Assembly: GCF_030852425.1 (NCBI RefSeq)
Contig: NZ_NSDM01000010.1
Coordinates: forward strand, 186,001-250,000
Direction: 5' to 3'
DNA length: 64,000 bases
From: Saccharothrix longispora
GTDB lineage: Bacteria; Actinomycetota; Actinomycetes; Mycobacteriales; Pseudonocardiaceae
Within the stretch, counting starts at the first letter, position 1. Every line of letters starts with the position of its first letter. A model generated the notes under the pieces. The model made no database searches. It was not told the origin of the DNA and worked only from the letters and a program-made list of their open reading frames with translations. Positions 26,922-34,569 of the stretch are shown in pieces. Made by a program: the position numbers and the translations under genes.

Positions 26922-27562
26922 CAGTGATCCCCCAAGCGTCAGCGTTCGTTGACGCGCGACAGCGCGCACCTCAGGTGATGGCGCGCCGTTACTCCCCAGT
27001 AGTCGTCAGTTGCGCGCGGTGCGGCCAAACTGACGCTAACCCACGGGGGACCCCTGGCTCAATGTGAGGTTCCGAAGGGAAAATCTCTCGCGTGCAACCA
27101 CATCCGCCTGTTGGGACCGGATGTGGGAACGAGCCGCGGAATATCGGACAAATACCTCGGAGGTTGCCGTCCGCCGATCGTGATCTCCATCCGCACAACG
27201 GGATCGAGCGCGGACAAGCGCACCGGAGAAAAAATCGCCGTTATGTTATCGAGTGCGCCCGGCGGTCCCGCTCGCGGACCCGGAACCGGTGCCGGGCACG
27301 GCGGGCGCGGGGACAGCACACCCGAAGGTGCAGGTGGCGGACGCCGCGGGGAGCATGGGATAACAGTGTTCGGCGCGGACCGGTGCTCGTCCTCGGCTGG
27401 GCGCGGCTCGCGCCGACGGCCGACGGACGACGTGCACGACCACCGCTCACGGCCGATCGGTGGCGACGGCTCGACCCGTCGAGCCGTCAGATCGGGGCCT
27501 CGGACCGCGGCATGGTCCGAGGAGCGTTCCGCGACCACCTCCTGCGACAAGGAATCGACGAG
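26922..27562. promoter_or_regulatory. Long divergent intergenic region upstream of SARP and membrane protein genes
   Basis: About 640 bases with no convincing gene. The part near 27030-27250 is clearly lower in GC than its surroundings, as expected for promoters of the SARP gene (leftward) and the two-gene membrane-protein operon (rightward). Several reading frames cross the region, but their residue composition is Arg/Pro/Ser-rich and shadow-like. I could not identify a convincing SARP heptamer repeat by eye. Confidence 0.5.
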
Positions 27563-28126
27563 ATGACGGCATCTGTTGGCACGGATCGTCTACTGGGGCC
27601 GGGTGGACTGCTCAACACCCGCTACCACAAACCGGCGTTGATGGTGTATATGGTCATCGTGCTGGGCCACTGGGCCGAGCACCTCACCCAGGCTTTCCAG
27701 ATCTACGCGTTGGGCTGGCCGCGACCGGAGGCCGGTGGCGTGCTCGGGCTGGCCTTCCCCGTGCTGGTCACCTCGGAGTGGCTGCACTACGCCTACGCCA
27801 TCGTGATGATGGTGGCGTTCGTGATCCTGCGCCACGGTTTCACCGGCCGGTCGAGGACGTGGTGGAACGCCGCCATGTGGATCCAGGTGTGGCACCACTT
27901 CGAGCACCTGCTGCTCCTGGTCCAGGCGCTGACCGCGGCGAACCTGATGGGCGCCAAGGTGCCGACGAGCATCGCGCAGCTGGCGTTCCCGAGGGTGGAG
28001 CTGCACTTGTTCTACAACGCCGTCGTGTTCCTGCCCATGGTGGTGGCCATGGTCCTGCACATGCGGCCGCGACCGGCCGAACGGGCGCTCATGCGGTGCA
28101 GTTGCGCGGTGGGGGCCAGTGCCTGA
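27563..28126 (+). CDS. Polytopic membrane protein with HWxEH and HHxEH motifs
   Basis: A 187-aa protein starting ATG 27563 with AAGGA nine bases upstream. It has about four hydrophobic segments. Histidine motifs sit at the ends of helices: GHWAEHL early, WHHFEHLLLL in the middle, and ELHLFYN plus VLHM near the C-terminus. Repeated His/Glu pairs next to membrane helices could bind a metal, as in membrane di-iron or haem proteins, but I do not recognise the family. It overlaps the following membrane-protein gene by 8 bp, so the two are likely co-translated partners. It lies at the junction of the NRPS/PKS and enediyne parts. Function unknown. Confidence 0.8.
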   Translation: MTASVGTDRLLGPGGLLNTRYHKPALMVYMVIVLGHWAEHLTQAFQIYALGWPRPEAGGVLGLAFPVLVTSEWLHYAYAIVMMVAFVILRHGFTGRSRTWWNAAMWIQVWHHFEHLLLLVQALTAANLMGAKVPTSIAQLAFPRVELHLFYNAVVFLPMVVAMVLHMRPRPAERALMRCSCAVGASA

Positions 28127-28799
28127 CGCACCCGCGCGGGTCGTGCCCGCCGCCCTGCTCGCACAGGGCGGCGGGCACGACCACGTGCTGTCCGTCGGGG
28201 TGAGCATCGGTCCGCTGCTGCTGCGGGTGGCCCTGCTCGCGGCGGTGTCGTTCGTCGTGGGGTTCGGGCTGGCGCGCGGATTCCTGGCGGAGCCGGACCG
28301 GCGGTCGGTGGCCGCGGTGGTCGCGTGCGCGGGTGGCGCGGCCGTCATGGTGCTCCTGCTCTCCGGCGGCCTGAACATGTCGGAACGGCTGGTCCCGCTG
28401 CTGGTCCTGCTGCTCGTCGCCCCCCTCTACCTGGTCCTCTCGCGGGACCCGCGGTTCGCGCCCGCCGTCGGCCGGGTGCGGCGGTTCGCCCCGTGGGTGT
28501 TCTGGCCGGTCGCGCTCCTCGCGGCGGACCAGTTCGCGCGCGCCTGGCTGTCCGGGACGGGGCCGGAGCGCACCGCGACCCTGCTGCACACCGGTTCGGC
28601 GTTCGCGCTCGTCGCGATGAGCTGGTTCGCGGTGTCCCGCCCCCACCGCACCGCGGGCGCGGTGGGGGCGCGGATCGGCGCCGCCGCCCTGTCGATGGTG
28701 CTCATCTGGGGCGCGGCCCAGACGATGCTGCTGCACAGCGCGGGGCCGGCGGAGGCGACCGGCCAGGCCGGCGTCGGGTTCACCGCGCCGGCGCGGTGA
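28119..28799 (+). CDS. Polytopic membrane protein, partner of the preceding gene
   Basis: A 226-aa protein beginning GTG 28119, overlapping the previous stop by 8 bp. The N-terminus carries a GGGHDHVLS segment, a possible metal-binding patch. About five or six hydrophobic segments follow, with short Arg-rich loops. It may belong to a family of membrane proteins of unknown function found next to actinomycete natural-product clusters, but I cannot name it with certainty. The coupled arrangement with the HWxEH protein suggests a two-component membrane complex, possibly in redox, transport or resistance. An 18-bp perfect hairpin follows the stop. Confidence 0.75.
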   Translation: MPDAPARVVPAALLAQGGGHDHVLSVGVSIGPLLLRVALLAAVSFVVGFGLARGFLAEPDRRSVAAVVACAGGAAVMVLLLSGGLNMSERLVPLLVLLLVAPLYLVLSRDPRFAPAVGRVRRFAPWVFWPVALLAADQFARAWLSGTGPERTATLLHTGSAFALVAMSWFAVSRPHRTAGAVGARIGAAALSMVLIWGAAQTMLLHSAGPAEATGQAGVGFTAPAR

Positions 28800-28813
28800 G
28801 GCGGAAGGCCGGA

Positions 28814-28854
28814 GAGGCGCGGGCGGGACGATCGGCTCGTCCCGCCCGCGCCTC
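28814..28854. terminator. Strong bidirectional terminator hairpin
   Basis: An 18-bp perfect stem (28814-28831 with 28837-28854) and a 5-nt loop lie between the rightward membrane operon and the leftward molybdoenzyme operon. Confidence 0.75.
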
Positions 28855-28869
28855 GCGGCACCCGTGCTG

Positions 28870-29064
28870 TCACGCGGCCTCGGCCGGCTCCCGCGCCCGG
28901 CGTGCCCGCTCGTCGGCGGCGATGGCGGCCAGGACGTCGGCCCAGACGATCCCCGGCGCGAGGTTCTCGGCCTGGAACGACCGCGAGGAGGCCGCGGTGC
29001 CGGTCTCGTCGTCCTGGCGGGCGCTCGCCCCGCGGCGCCGGGGCAGTCCGTCGTACAGGGCCAT
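28870..29064 (-). CDS. Small hypothetical protein after the molybdoenzyme gene
   Basis: A 64-aa reading frame beginning MALYDGLPRRRG at ATG 29064, with a GGGAGAA element about 9-11 nt upstream; an in-frame ATG at 29082 is an alternative. It starts 38 bases after the molybdopterin oxidoreductase stop on the same strand, in a good position for co-transcription. The C-terminal half (from FQAENLAPGIVWADVL) looks helical and is charged at the end. I recognise no family. It could be a small accessory subunit or an assembly factor. The codon third positions are G/C-biased, which supports coding, but the call rests mainly on position. Confidence 0.5.
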   Translation of the reverse strand: MALYDGLPRRRGASARQDDETGTAASSRSFQAENLAPGIVWADVLAAIAADERARRAREPAEAA

Positions 29065-29102
29065 GGCTGTCGTTTCTCCCATCCGTCCCCGGTGCGGGTT
29101 CG

Positions 29103-31277
29103 CTAGTCCTCGTGCGGGCCGACGGTCACCGGCACGCCGTTGAACACCGCGTTGCCGGACGGGACGTCGATCACCAGTTCGTCGGTGAGCGCGTTGGCGT
29201 TCACCCCGGGGTTCCGGGCCGCGACCCGCTGCGCGCTGTCCTCGTGGCCCCAGCCGTGGGGGAGGCTGACGACACCGGGCATGATCGCGTCGTTCGGCTC
29301 GACGGCGACGACCACCTCGCCCGCGGCGGAGCGCACGACCGCCCGCTCGCCCAGCCCGAGCCTCGTGACGTCGGCCGGGTTGACGTGCAGGGTGCACCGG
29401 TTGCTGCCGCCGACGAGCGAGGCGACGTTGTGCAGCCAGCTGTTGTTGGACCGCAGCTGCCGCCGTCCGATCAGCACGACGTCCGGGGTCGGGGCGGCGA
29501 GCCGGGCGCGCAGCCGGTCGAAGTCCGCGACGATCGGCGCGGGGGTCAGCTCGACCCTGCCGGACGGCGTGCGCAGCAGCTCCTTCAGCCGCGGTTCGAG
29601 CGGGCCCAGGTCGATGCCGTGCGGCTCCTCCTTCAACCGCGCCAGGGAGAGGCCGTAGGGGCCGAACTTCAGCAGCGTGTCCAGGACCTGCTCCGGGCCG
29701 TCGTCGCCCTCGATCGTGGCGCGCAGCGCCGCGACGTCCATGCCCTCGACCGGTGAGCCGGGCATCTGCGTGGCCCCGGTCAGCAGCTGGCCGATGAACA
29801 TCTCGTCGACGCCCGACGGATCGGCGGCCGCACCCGCGCCCGCCGCGATCAGCGTCAGCCGGGCCAGGATCTCCGCTTCGGACCGCTGGTCCTCGTCGAG
29901 CGGCAGGGCCGGCGGGGAGTAGCGGGTGTAGTTCCGCACCATCACGATCTGCATCAGGAAGTCGTAGTGCGGTGACTGGAGGATGCGCGGCGGCGGCAGG
30001 ATGACGGTGGCGTGCCGGGTGGTCTCGTTCAGGTACGGGTCGACGCAGACCATGAAGTCCAGCTGGTCGAACGCCCGGCCGAGCCGGGGCCCGTTGGGCG
30101 CCGCCACCACCTGGTTGGCCCCGATGTTGATCAGCGCCCGCACCTGGCCGTCGCCCGGGGTCTCGATCTCGTCGGCCAGCGTGGCCGTCGGCAGCTCCCC
30201 GAGCACCTCGGGGAAGCCCTTGACCCGGCTGTGCCAGCGGCCCCACTCGAACGGCTGACCCGTGCGGAACACCTCGAGCGCGGCGGTCCTGGTGAACATG
30301 GTCCCGCCGGGTCGGTCCAGGTTCCCGGTCAGCACGTTGATCACGTCGACGAGCCACTGGGTGATCGTCCCGAACTCCACGACGGACCCGCCCATGCGCG
30401 AGTACACCGCGGCCGTGCGCGCGGAGGCCAGCTCGCGGGCCAGCCGCGCGACGTCCCCGGCGGGCACGCCGGAGACCCGCTCGGCGACCGCCGGGGGGAA
30501 CTCCGCCACCAGCTCGCGGAGTTCGTCGAGCCCGTCGACGTCGTGGGTGACCGAGGTCAGCCCCTCCTCGAACAGCGTGTGGACGATGCCGAGCAGCAGG
30601 AAGGGGTCGGTGCCGGGCCGGACGAAGAAGTGCTCGTCGGCGGCCTCGGCGGTGCGGGTGCGGCGCGGGTCGACCACGACCATCCTGCCGCCGCGCTCGC
30701 GCAGCGCCCGCAGGCGCGCGGGCATGTCGGGCGCGCAGAACAGCGAACCGTGCGACTCCACGGGGTTCGCGCCGATGACGAGCAGGTAGTCGGTCCGGTC
30801 GATGTCCGGCACGGCGATCGCGAACGGGTCGCCGTAGAGGTGCGCGCACGCGACGTGCTTGGGCATGTGGTCGATGGTGCCCGAGGAGTAGACGTTCTTC
30901 GACGCCAGCGACTGGATCAGCGGCACGCGGTACAGGAAGCCGGCCATCGTGTGGTAGGTCGGGTTGCCGAAGAAGACGGCGACCGCGTCCCGGCCGTGCC
31001 GCTCGACGACGTCGGCGAGCCCGCGCTCGACCGCTTCGAACGCCTCCTCCCAGGAGGCCTCCCGGAACCCGTCGCCCTCGCGGATCAGCGGGTGCCGCAA
31101 GCGGTCCGGGTCCTCGTCGAGGCGGCCGATGCTGGCGCCCTTCGGGCAGATGTAGCCGCGGGTGAAGGGGTCCTGGTCGTCACCGGTCACCCGCGTGACG
31201 CGGCCGGTGAGGTCGAGGTCGATCTTCAGGCCGCAGACGGAGTCGCAGATGGGACAGGTGCGGTGCGCGGTGGTCAT
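29103..31277 (-). CDS. Molybdopterin-dependent oxidoreductase (DMSO reductase/formate dehydrogenase superfamily)
   Basis: A 724-aa protein with a GGAGGG ribosome site before ATG 31277. The N-terminus has the [4Fe-4S] motif CPICDSVC, followed by the fourth Cys in YICPKG, as in formate dehydrogenase alpha subunits and nitrate reductases. Molybdopterin-binding stretches include LVIGANPVESHG, the RPGTDPFLLLG segment and a C-terminal molydopterin-dinucleotide-binding domain (about 600-724, with SNNSWLHN and LPHGWGHED). The usual Cys/SeCys metal ligand is not obvious; the matching region reads SGTIDHMPKH, so the metal ligand may be Asp or another residue. No NADH-binding or membrane subunit is nearby. 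It follows the FAD monooxygenase gene by 85 bases and probably shares its transcript. The substrate is unknown. Confidence 0.9.
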   Translation of the reverse strand: MTTAHRTCPICDSVCGLKIDLDLTGRVTRVTGDDQDPFTRGYICPKGASIGRLDEDPDRLRHPLIREGDGFREASWEEAFEAVERGLADVVERHGRDAVAVFFGNPTYHTMAGFLYRVPLIQSLASKNVYSSGTIDHMPKHVACAHLYGDPFAIAVPDIDRTDYLLVIGANPVESHGSLFCAPDMPARLRALRERGGRMVVVDPRRTRTAEAADEHFFVRPGTDPFLLLGIVHTLFEEGLTSVTHDVDGLDELRELVAEFPPAVAERVSGVPAGDVARLARELASARTAAVYSRMGGSVVEFGTITQWLVDVINVLTGNLDRPGGTMFTRTAALEVFRTGQPFEWGRWHSRVKGFPEVLGELPTATLADEIETPGDGQVRALINIGANQVVAAPNGPRLGRAFDQLDFMVCVDPYLNETTRHATVILPPPRILQSPHYDFLMQIVMVRNYTRYSPPALPLDEDQRSEAEILARLTLIAAGAGAAADPSGVDEMFIGQLLTGATQMPGSPVEGMDVAALRATIEGDDGPEQVLDTLLKFGPYGLSLARLKEEPHGIDLGPLEPRLKELLRTPSGRVELTPAPIVADFDRLRARLAAPTPDVVLIGRRQLRSNNSWLHNVASLVGGSNRCTLHVNPADVTRLGLGERAVVRSAAGEVVVAVEPNDAIMPGVVSLPHGWGHEDSAQRVAARNPGVNANALTDELVIDVPSGNAVFNGVPVTVGPHED

Positions 31278-31362
31278 CGGCCCTCCGGTGGTGGGGTCGT
31301 CCGCCCGGTCCCGGCGGTGAGCGTCACGCCGGGACCGGTGGCCGATGCGGGAGGTCGTCGGG

Positions 31363-32793
31363 TCATGCCGACTTGGCCAGCTCGGAGGGCTCGCCGAACG
31401 CGGGCTCGACGCCCTCGGGCACCTGGTACACGTACGGCTGCCGGCTCTCCTTGGACGGGCCGCGCAGCGACTTCCACAGCACGCGCAGGGCGAACCCCGG
31501 CCGCATCAGCGACTCCGGCTTCTCGACCAGGCCCGCCGTCTTGAAGTACGCGGCGGTGATCTTGCCGTCGTGGGTCGCGGCGATCTGCACCCGCCTCAGG
31601 TACCAGTTGGCCATGCGCACCTTGAAGGTGCGGTCGCCCTCGACGCCCGGCAGGCTCAGGTCGATGGTGTTGGTCATCTCCCACGCGGCGTCGACGGCGT
31701 CCGCGGCGAGGTCGCGGAAGTAGTCGAGCGGCACGGGCGCCACGCCGCTGTGCAGGTGCCTGCGCATGACCAGCGCGCACAGCGCGGCCACGCTCATGCC
31801 CTGGGCGTAGACGGGGTTGAAGCAGGTGACCGCGTCACCGGTGACCAGCAGGCCGTCGGGGAACCGGCGCAGGTCCTGGTAGTGCCTGCGCAGCGTCGTC
31901 GGGAACTTGAACGGCATCGCCTTGTCCACGGGGTCCGCGTAGCGCAGCGTCTCGTAGACGTCCTTGGCGGGCAACGACTTCAACCACTCCATGAGCCCGG
32001 CCCGGTCGGTGGGCGGGTGGTCGCCGAGGATGCCGTAGGTGGTCAGCTCGACCTTGCCGCCCTCCACCAGGAAGAAGACGTTGCCGCGCGGCGCGCCGGC
32101 GTGCGCGATCTGGTTGATGGCCACGTCGCCGTTGAACGGGTTGGCGCCGGGACGGAGCTTGAAGTGCTGCGTCACGTAGCCGAGGTCGATCTTCTTGCGC
32201 TCCTCGACCGGCTTCTCGTAGCCGAGCTGCTCCAGCCAGACGGGGGTCCGCGAACCGCGGCCGGTGGCGTCGACCACCAGGTCGCCCTCGATGACCTTGT
32301 CGACGTCCGCGTCGCGGGCCTGCACCCGGGCGCCGGTGACCCGGCTCTTGTCCGCGGTCGTGACGAGACCGAGGATGTCGTGCTCCTCCAGGAAGCTCAC
32401 GTTGGGGATCTGCTGCACCCGCTCGCGGATGAAGTACTCGAACAGCGGCCGGACCACGCCGAGGGTGGTCAGCCCGGCGTGCTGCTGCTTGAGCCGGAAC
32501 CCCCTGGCGTACCAGCGGCAGCTGCCGGACAGGTCGCCGGTGGGGACACCGTGGTCGATCATCTCCTGGGTGAGCCCCGGGAAGAGCTCCTCCATCACCT
32601 GCACCCCGCGGGCCAGCAACCCGTTGGCCTGGTGGCTCTGCGGGCAGAACCGCCGCACCCCCTTGACGCCGACGAGCTTGTCGCGGTCCACGATCAGCAC
32701 CTCGTCGTAGGCGTCTGCGAGCACCCTGGCCGCAAACAGCCCGGCGATGCTGCCGCCCAGCACCACCGCGCGCGTACCGGCATCCTGGCCCAC
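31363..32793 (-). CDS. FAD-dependent monooxygenase (group A type)
   Basis: A 476-aa flavoprotein. The start GTG 32793 is set by a near-perfect GAGGAGGT six bases upstream. It has the FAD-binding GxGxxG-like motif VVLGGSIAGLFAARVL at the N-terminus, a VVDATGRGSRTP motif in the middle, and the GD motif LVTGDAVTCFNPVYAQGMS that binds the FAD ribityl chain. It resembles aromatic or tetracycline-type hydroxylases and halogenase-like proteins; a halogenase WxWxIP motif was not seen. It heads a leftward operon with the molybdoenzyme and a 64-aa protein. In an enediyne locus it is a candidate for core or aryl oxidation. Confidence 0.88.
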   Translation of the reverse strand: MGQDAGTRAVVLGGSIAGLFAARVLADAYDEVLIVDRDKLVGVKGVRRFCPQSHQANGLLARGVQVMEELFPGLTQEMIDHGVPTGDLSGSCRWYARGFRLKQQHAGLTTLGVVRPLFEYFIRERVQQIPNVSFLEEHDILGLVTTADKSRVTGARVQARDADVDKVIEGDLVVDATGRGSRTPVWLEQLGYEKPVEERKKIDLGYVTQHFKLRPGANPFNGDVAINQIAHAGAPRGNVFFLVEGGKVELTTYGILGDHPPTDRAGLMEWLKSLPAKDVYETLRYADPVDKAMPFKFPTTLRRHYQDLRRFPDGLLVTGDAVTCFNPVYAQGMSVAALCALVMRRHLHSGVAPVPLDYFRDLAADAVDAAWEMTNTIDLSLPGVEGDRTFKVRMANWYLRRVQIAATHDGKITAAYFKTAGLVEKPESLMRPGFALRVLWKSLRGPSKESRQPYVYQVPEGVEPAFGEPSELAKSA

Positions 32794-33331
32794 GCGGTCA
32801 CCTCCTCGTATCCGTTTGATCATTGTGAAAGCGCTCGCGTCGGGTGGGGAATTCACGGGAAATGAACGCCGATCGCCGCGCCCACGCATTCACCCAGGGC
32901 GGTCCGCCCAGGTGGAAGCCTCACACGCCGCGTCCGCGCGGGGCATCTCCAGCCTTGCGGGACCCGTGCCGGGCAGCGCACGGGCGGATATGACGGGGGC
33001 GGTCCCCGGTGGGAGGGTCGTGCACGACATCCGTTGACTCCGGAATTCCCAGGATGACGATGCCGAATCGTTCCGAGAACGGCCCCGCGCGGCACGCGGC
33101 CCCGATCGACGACGAGGGCCGGCACACGCCGCGGCCTCGTTCGCGGAGCTGCCGGGCGGGTGGGCTCGGGGTTCGGTCCCGCCGGGCGTGGGGCGTGCAT
33201 GGAGTGCGTGCGGGTGGAACTGGATGGACATGCGGCCGCGGAGCCCGGTCGAGCAGCCGGACCGCTCTCGGTGAGCCGTCCCCGTGTCCCACGTCGGCAC
33301 GGTCCCACGACGAGAAGGAAAGAGCACCGCG
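32794..33331. promoter_or_regulatory. Divergent intergenic region upstream of the FAD monooxygenase and hmaS
   Basis: About 540 bases without a supported gene, between a leftward operon and rightward hmaS. A TTGACT hexamer at 33034-33039 could be a -35 box for hmaS, but no good -10 is paired with it. Open frames crossing here are Arg/Pro/Ser-rich and look like shadows. Confidence 0.45.
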
Positions 33332-34396
33332 ATGACGCGTCCCTTCGACGACATGACCGTCGATCACGTCGAGTTCTACGTCAGCGACCTCCCGTCGAAG
33401 GCGGCCTGGTGGCTCAACAGCTACGGGTTCGCCGTCAGCGCGGCCTCCGACGAGGAGGCGCCCGTCCGGTCGATGGTGCTCAGCCACAACCAGGTGGACC
33501 TCGTGCTCACCGAGTCCGCCGACGCCGACCACGCCGCCGCCGAGTACGTGAAGAAGCACGGTGACGGTGTCGCGAACATCGGCCTGGGTGTCGCCGACGC
33601 GTCGGCGGCGTTCGACGAGGCGGTCCGGCGCGGCGCCCGGCCGGTGTCCGAGCCGGCCACCGTGGACGGGGTGACCACCGCCTCGATCATCGGCTTCGGC
33701 GACGTGGCGCACACCTTCATCCAGCGGCACGCCGGGGCTCCGCGCCGCGCGCTCCCCGGCATGCGGCCGACCGCGACGCCCACCGGCGACGCCACGGTCC
33801 AACTGGGCGCGGTGGACCACTTCGCCGTCTGCGTCGAGCCGGGGGATCTCGACCGGTCGATCGAGTTCTACCGGCGCGTGCTGGACTTCGACCTGATCTT
33901 CGAGGAGCGCGTCGCGGTCGGCAAGCAGGCCATGACGACGAGGGTGGTGGAGAGCACCTCCGGCGCGGTGACCCTGACGTTGATCGAGCCGGACGTGTCG
34001 TGCGAACCCGGCCACATCGACAGCTTCCTGCGCGACCACGGCGGCGCCGGGGTCCAGCACATGGCGTTCGCCACCGGCAACATCGTGTCCACCCTGGACT
34101 CCCTGGCCGCGAGGGGCGTCGCGTTCCTGGACGCCCCCGGCAGCTACTACTCGATGCTGGCCGGGCGGGTGGAGCCGATCCGGTACGCGATCGGGGACCT
34201 GCGCGAGCGCAACATCCTGGTCGACGAGGACCACGGCGGGCAGCTGTACCAGATCTTCACGATGTCCACGCACCCGCGCAACACGATCTTCTTCGAGCTC
34301 ATCGAGCGGCTCGGCGCCACGTCGTTCGGCAGCGGGAACATCAAGGCGCTGTACGAGGCCGTCGAACTCCAGCGGCACCTGGAGCGGTCCGAGTAG
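33332..34396 (+). CDS. hmaS: 4-hydroxymandelate synthase
   Basis: A 354-aa Fe(II) dioxygenase of the HPPD/HmaS family that converts 4-hydroxyphenylpyruvate to (S)-4-hydroxymandelate, the first step to 4-hydroxyphenylglycine. Two vicinal-oxygen-chelate domains are present. The metal triad is H163 (VDHFAVCVE), H243 (GVQHMAFA) and E322 (TIFFELIERLG). The C-terminal segment GNIKALYEAVEL and the short DDMTVDHVEFYV start recall the Amycolatopsis HmaS rather than HPPD, which usually has NFKALFEAIE there. The start ATG 33332 has AAGGAA ten bases upstream. Homogentisate pathway genes are absent, whereas an HpgT-type aminotransferase lies 6 kb away, which supports HmaS. HPPD activity is the alternative. 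Confidence 0.87.
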   Translation: MTRPFDDMTVDHVEFYVSDLPSKAAWWLNSYGFAVSAASDEEAPVRSMVLSHNQVDLVLTESADADHAAAEYVKKHGDGVANIGLGVADASAAFDEAVRRGARPVSEPATVDGVTTASIIGFGDVAHTFIQRHAGAPRRALPGMRPTATPTGDATVQLGAVDHFAVCVEPGDLDRSIEFYRRVLDFDLIFEERVAVGKQAMTTRVVESTSGAVTLTLIEPDVSCEPGHIDSFLRDHGGAGVQHMAFATGNIVSTLDSLAARGVAFLDAPGSYYSMLAGRVEPIRYAIGDLRERNILVDEDHGGQLYQIFTMSTHPRNTIFFELIERLGATSFGSGNIKALYEAVELQRHLERSE

Positions 34397-34418
34397 CCCT
34401 CGCCCGCACCGCGGGGGA

Positions 34419-34453
34419 GCGGGCCCGTCCGGACGTCGTCCGGACGGGCCCGC
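34419..34453. terminator. First of three hairpins between convergent genes
   Basis: A 16-bp perfect palindromic stem (34419-34434 with 34438-34453) and a 3-nt loop lie just downstream of hmaS. Confidence 0.75.
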
Positions 34454-34489
34454 CGCCGTTCCGGACCAGGGCCCGTGGCGGACCACGGC

Positions 34490-34523
34490 GGGGCGGGCCC
34501 CGGTCGCCGCCCGGGCCCGCCCC
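34490..34523. terminator. Second hairpin
   Basis: GGGGCGGGCCC (34490-34500) pairs with 34513-34523 around a 12-nt loop. Confidence 0.5.
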
Positions 34524-34527
34524 GCAG

Positions 34528-34559
34528 CGCCGGTGCGGGAGCAGCCTCCCGCACCGGCG
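34528..34559. terminator. Third hairpin, next to the monooxygenase stop
   Basis: A 14-bp perfect stem (34528-34541 with 34546-34559) with loop CAGC, ten bases from the stop codon of the leftward Baeyer-Villiger monooxygenase gene. Confidence 0.7.
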
Positions 34560-34569
34560 TCCGACCACC

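Noticed and set aside
27059-27550. 163-codon frame on the - strand in the gap after the SARP gene
   Set aside because: Arg/Pro/Ser-rich with no domain and no good ribosome site, and it covers a likely divergent promoter region.
31363-32793. Flavin-dependent halogenase
   Set aside because: It has FAD-binding motifs, but the WxWxIP halogenase signature was not seen.
33332-34396. Housekeeping 4-hydroxyphenylpyruvate dioxygenase (tyrosine catabolism)
   Set aside because: C-terminal and N-terminal segments fit HmaS better, and an HpgT-like gene is nearby, while no homogentisate genes are present. It is kept as the alternative.
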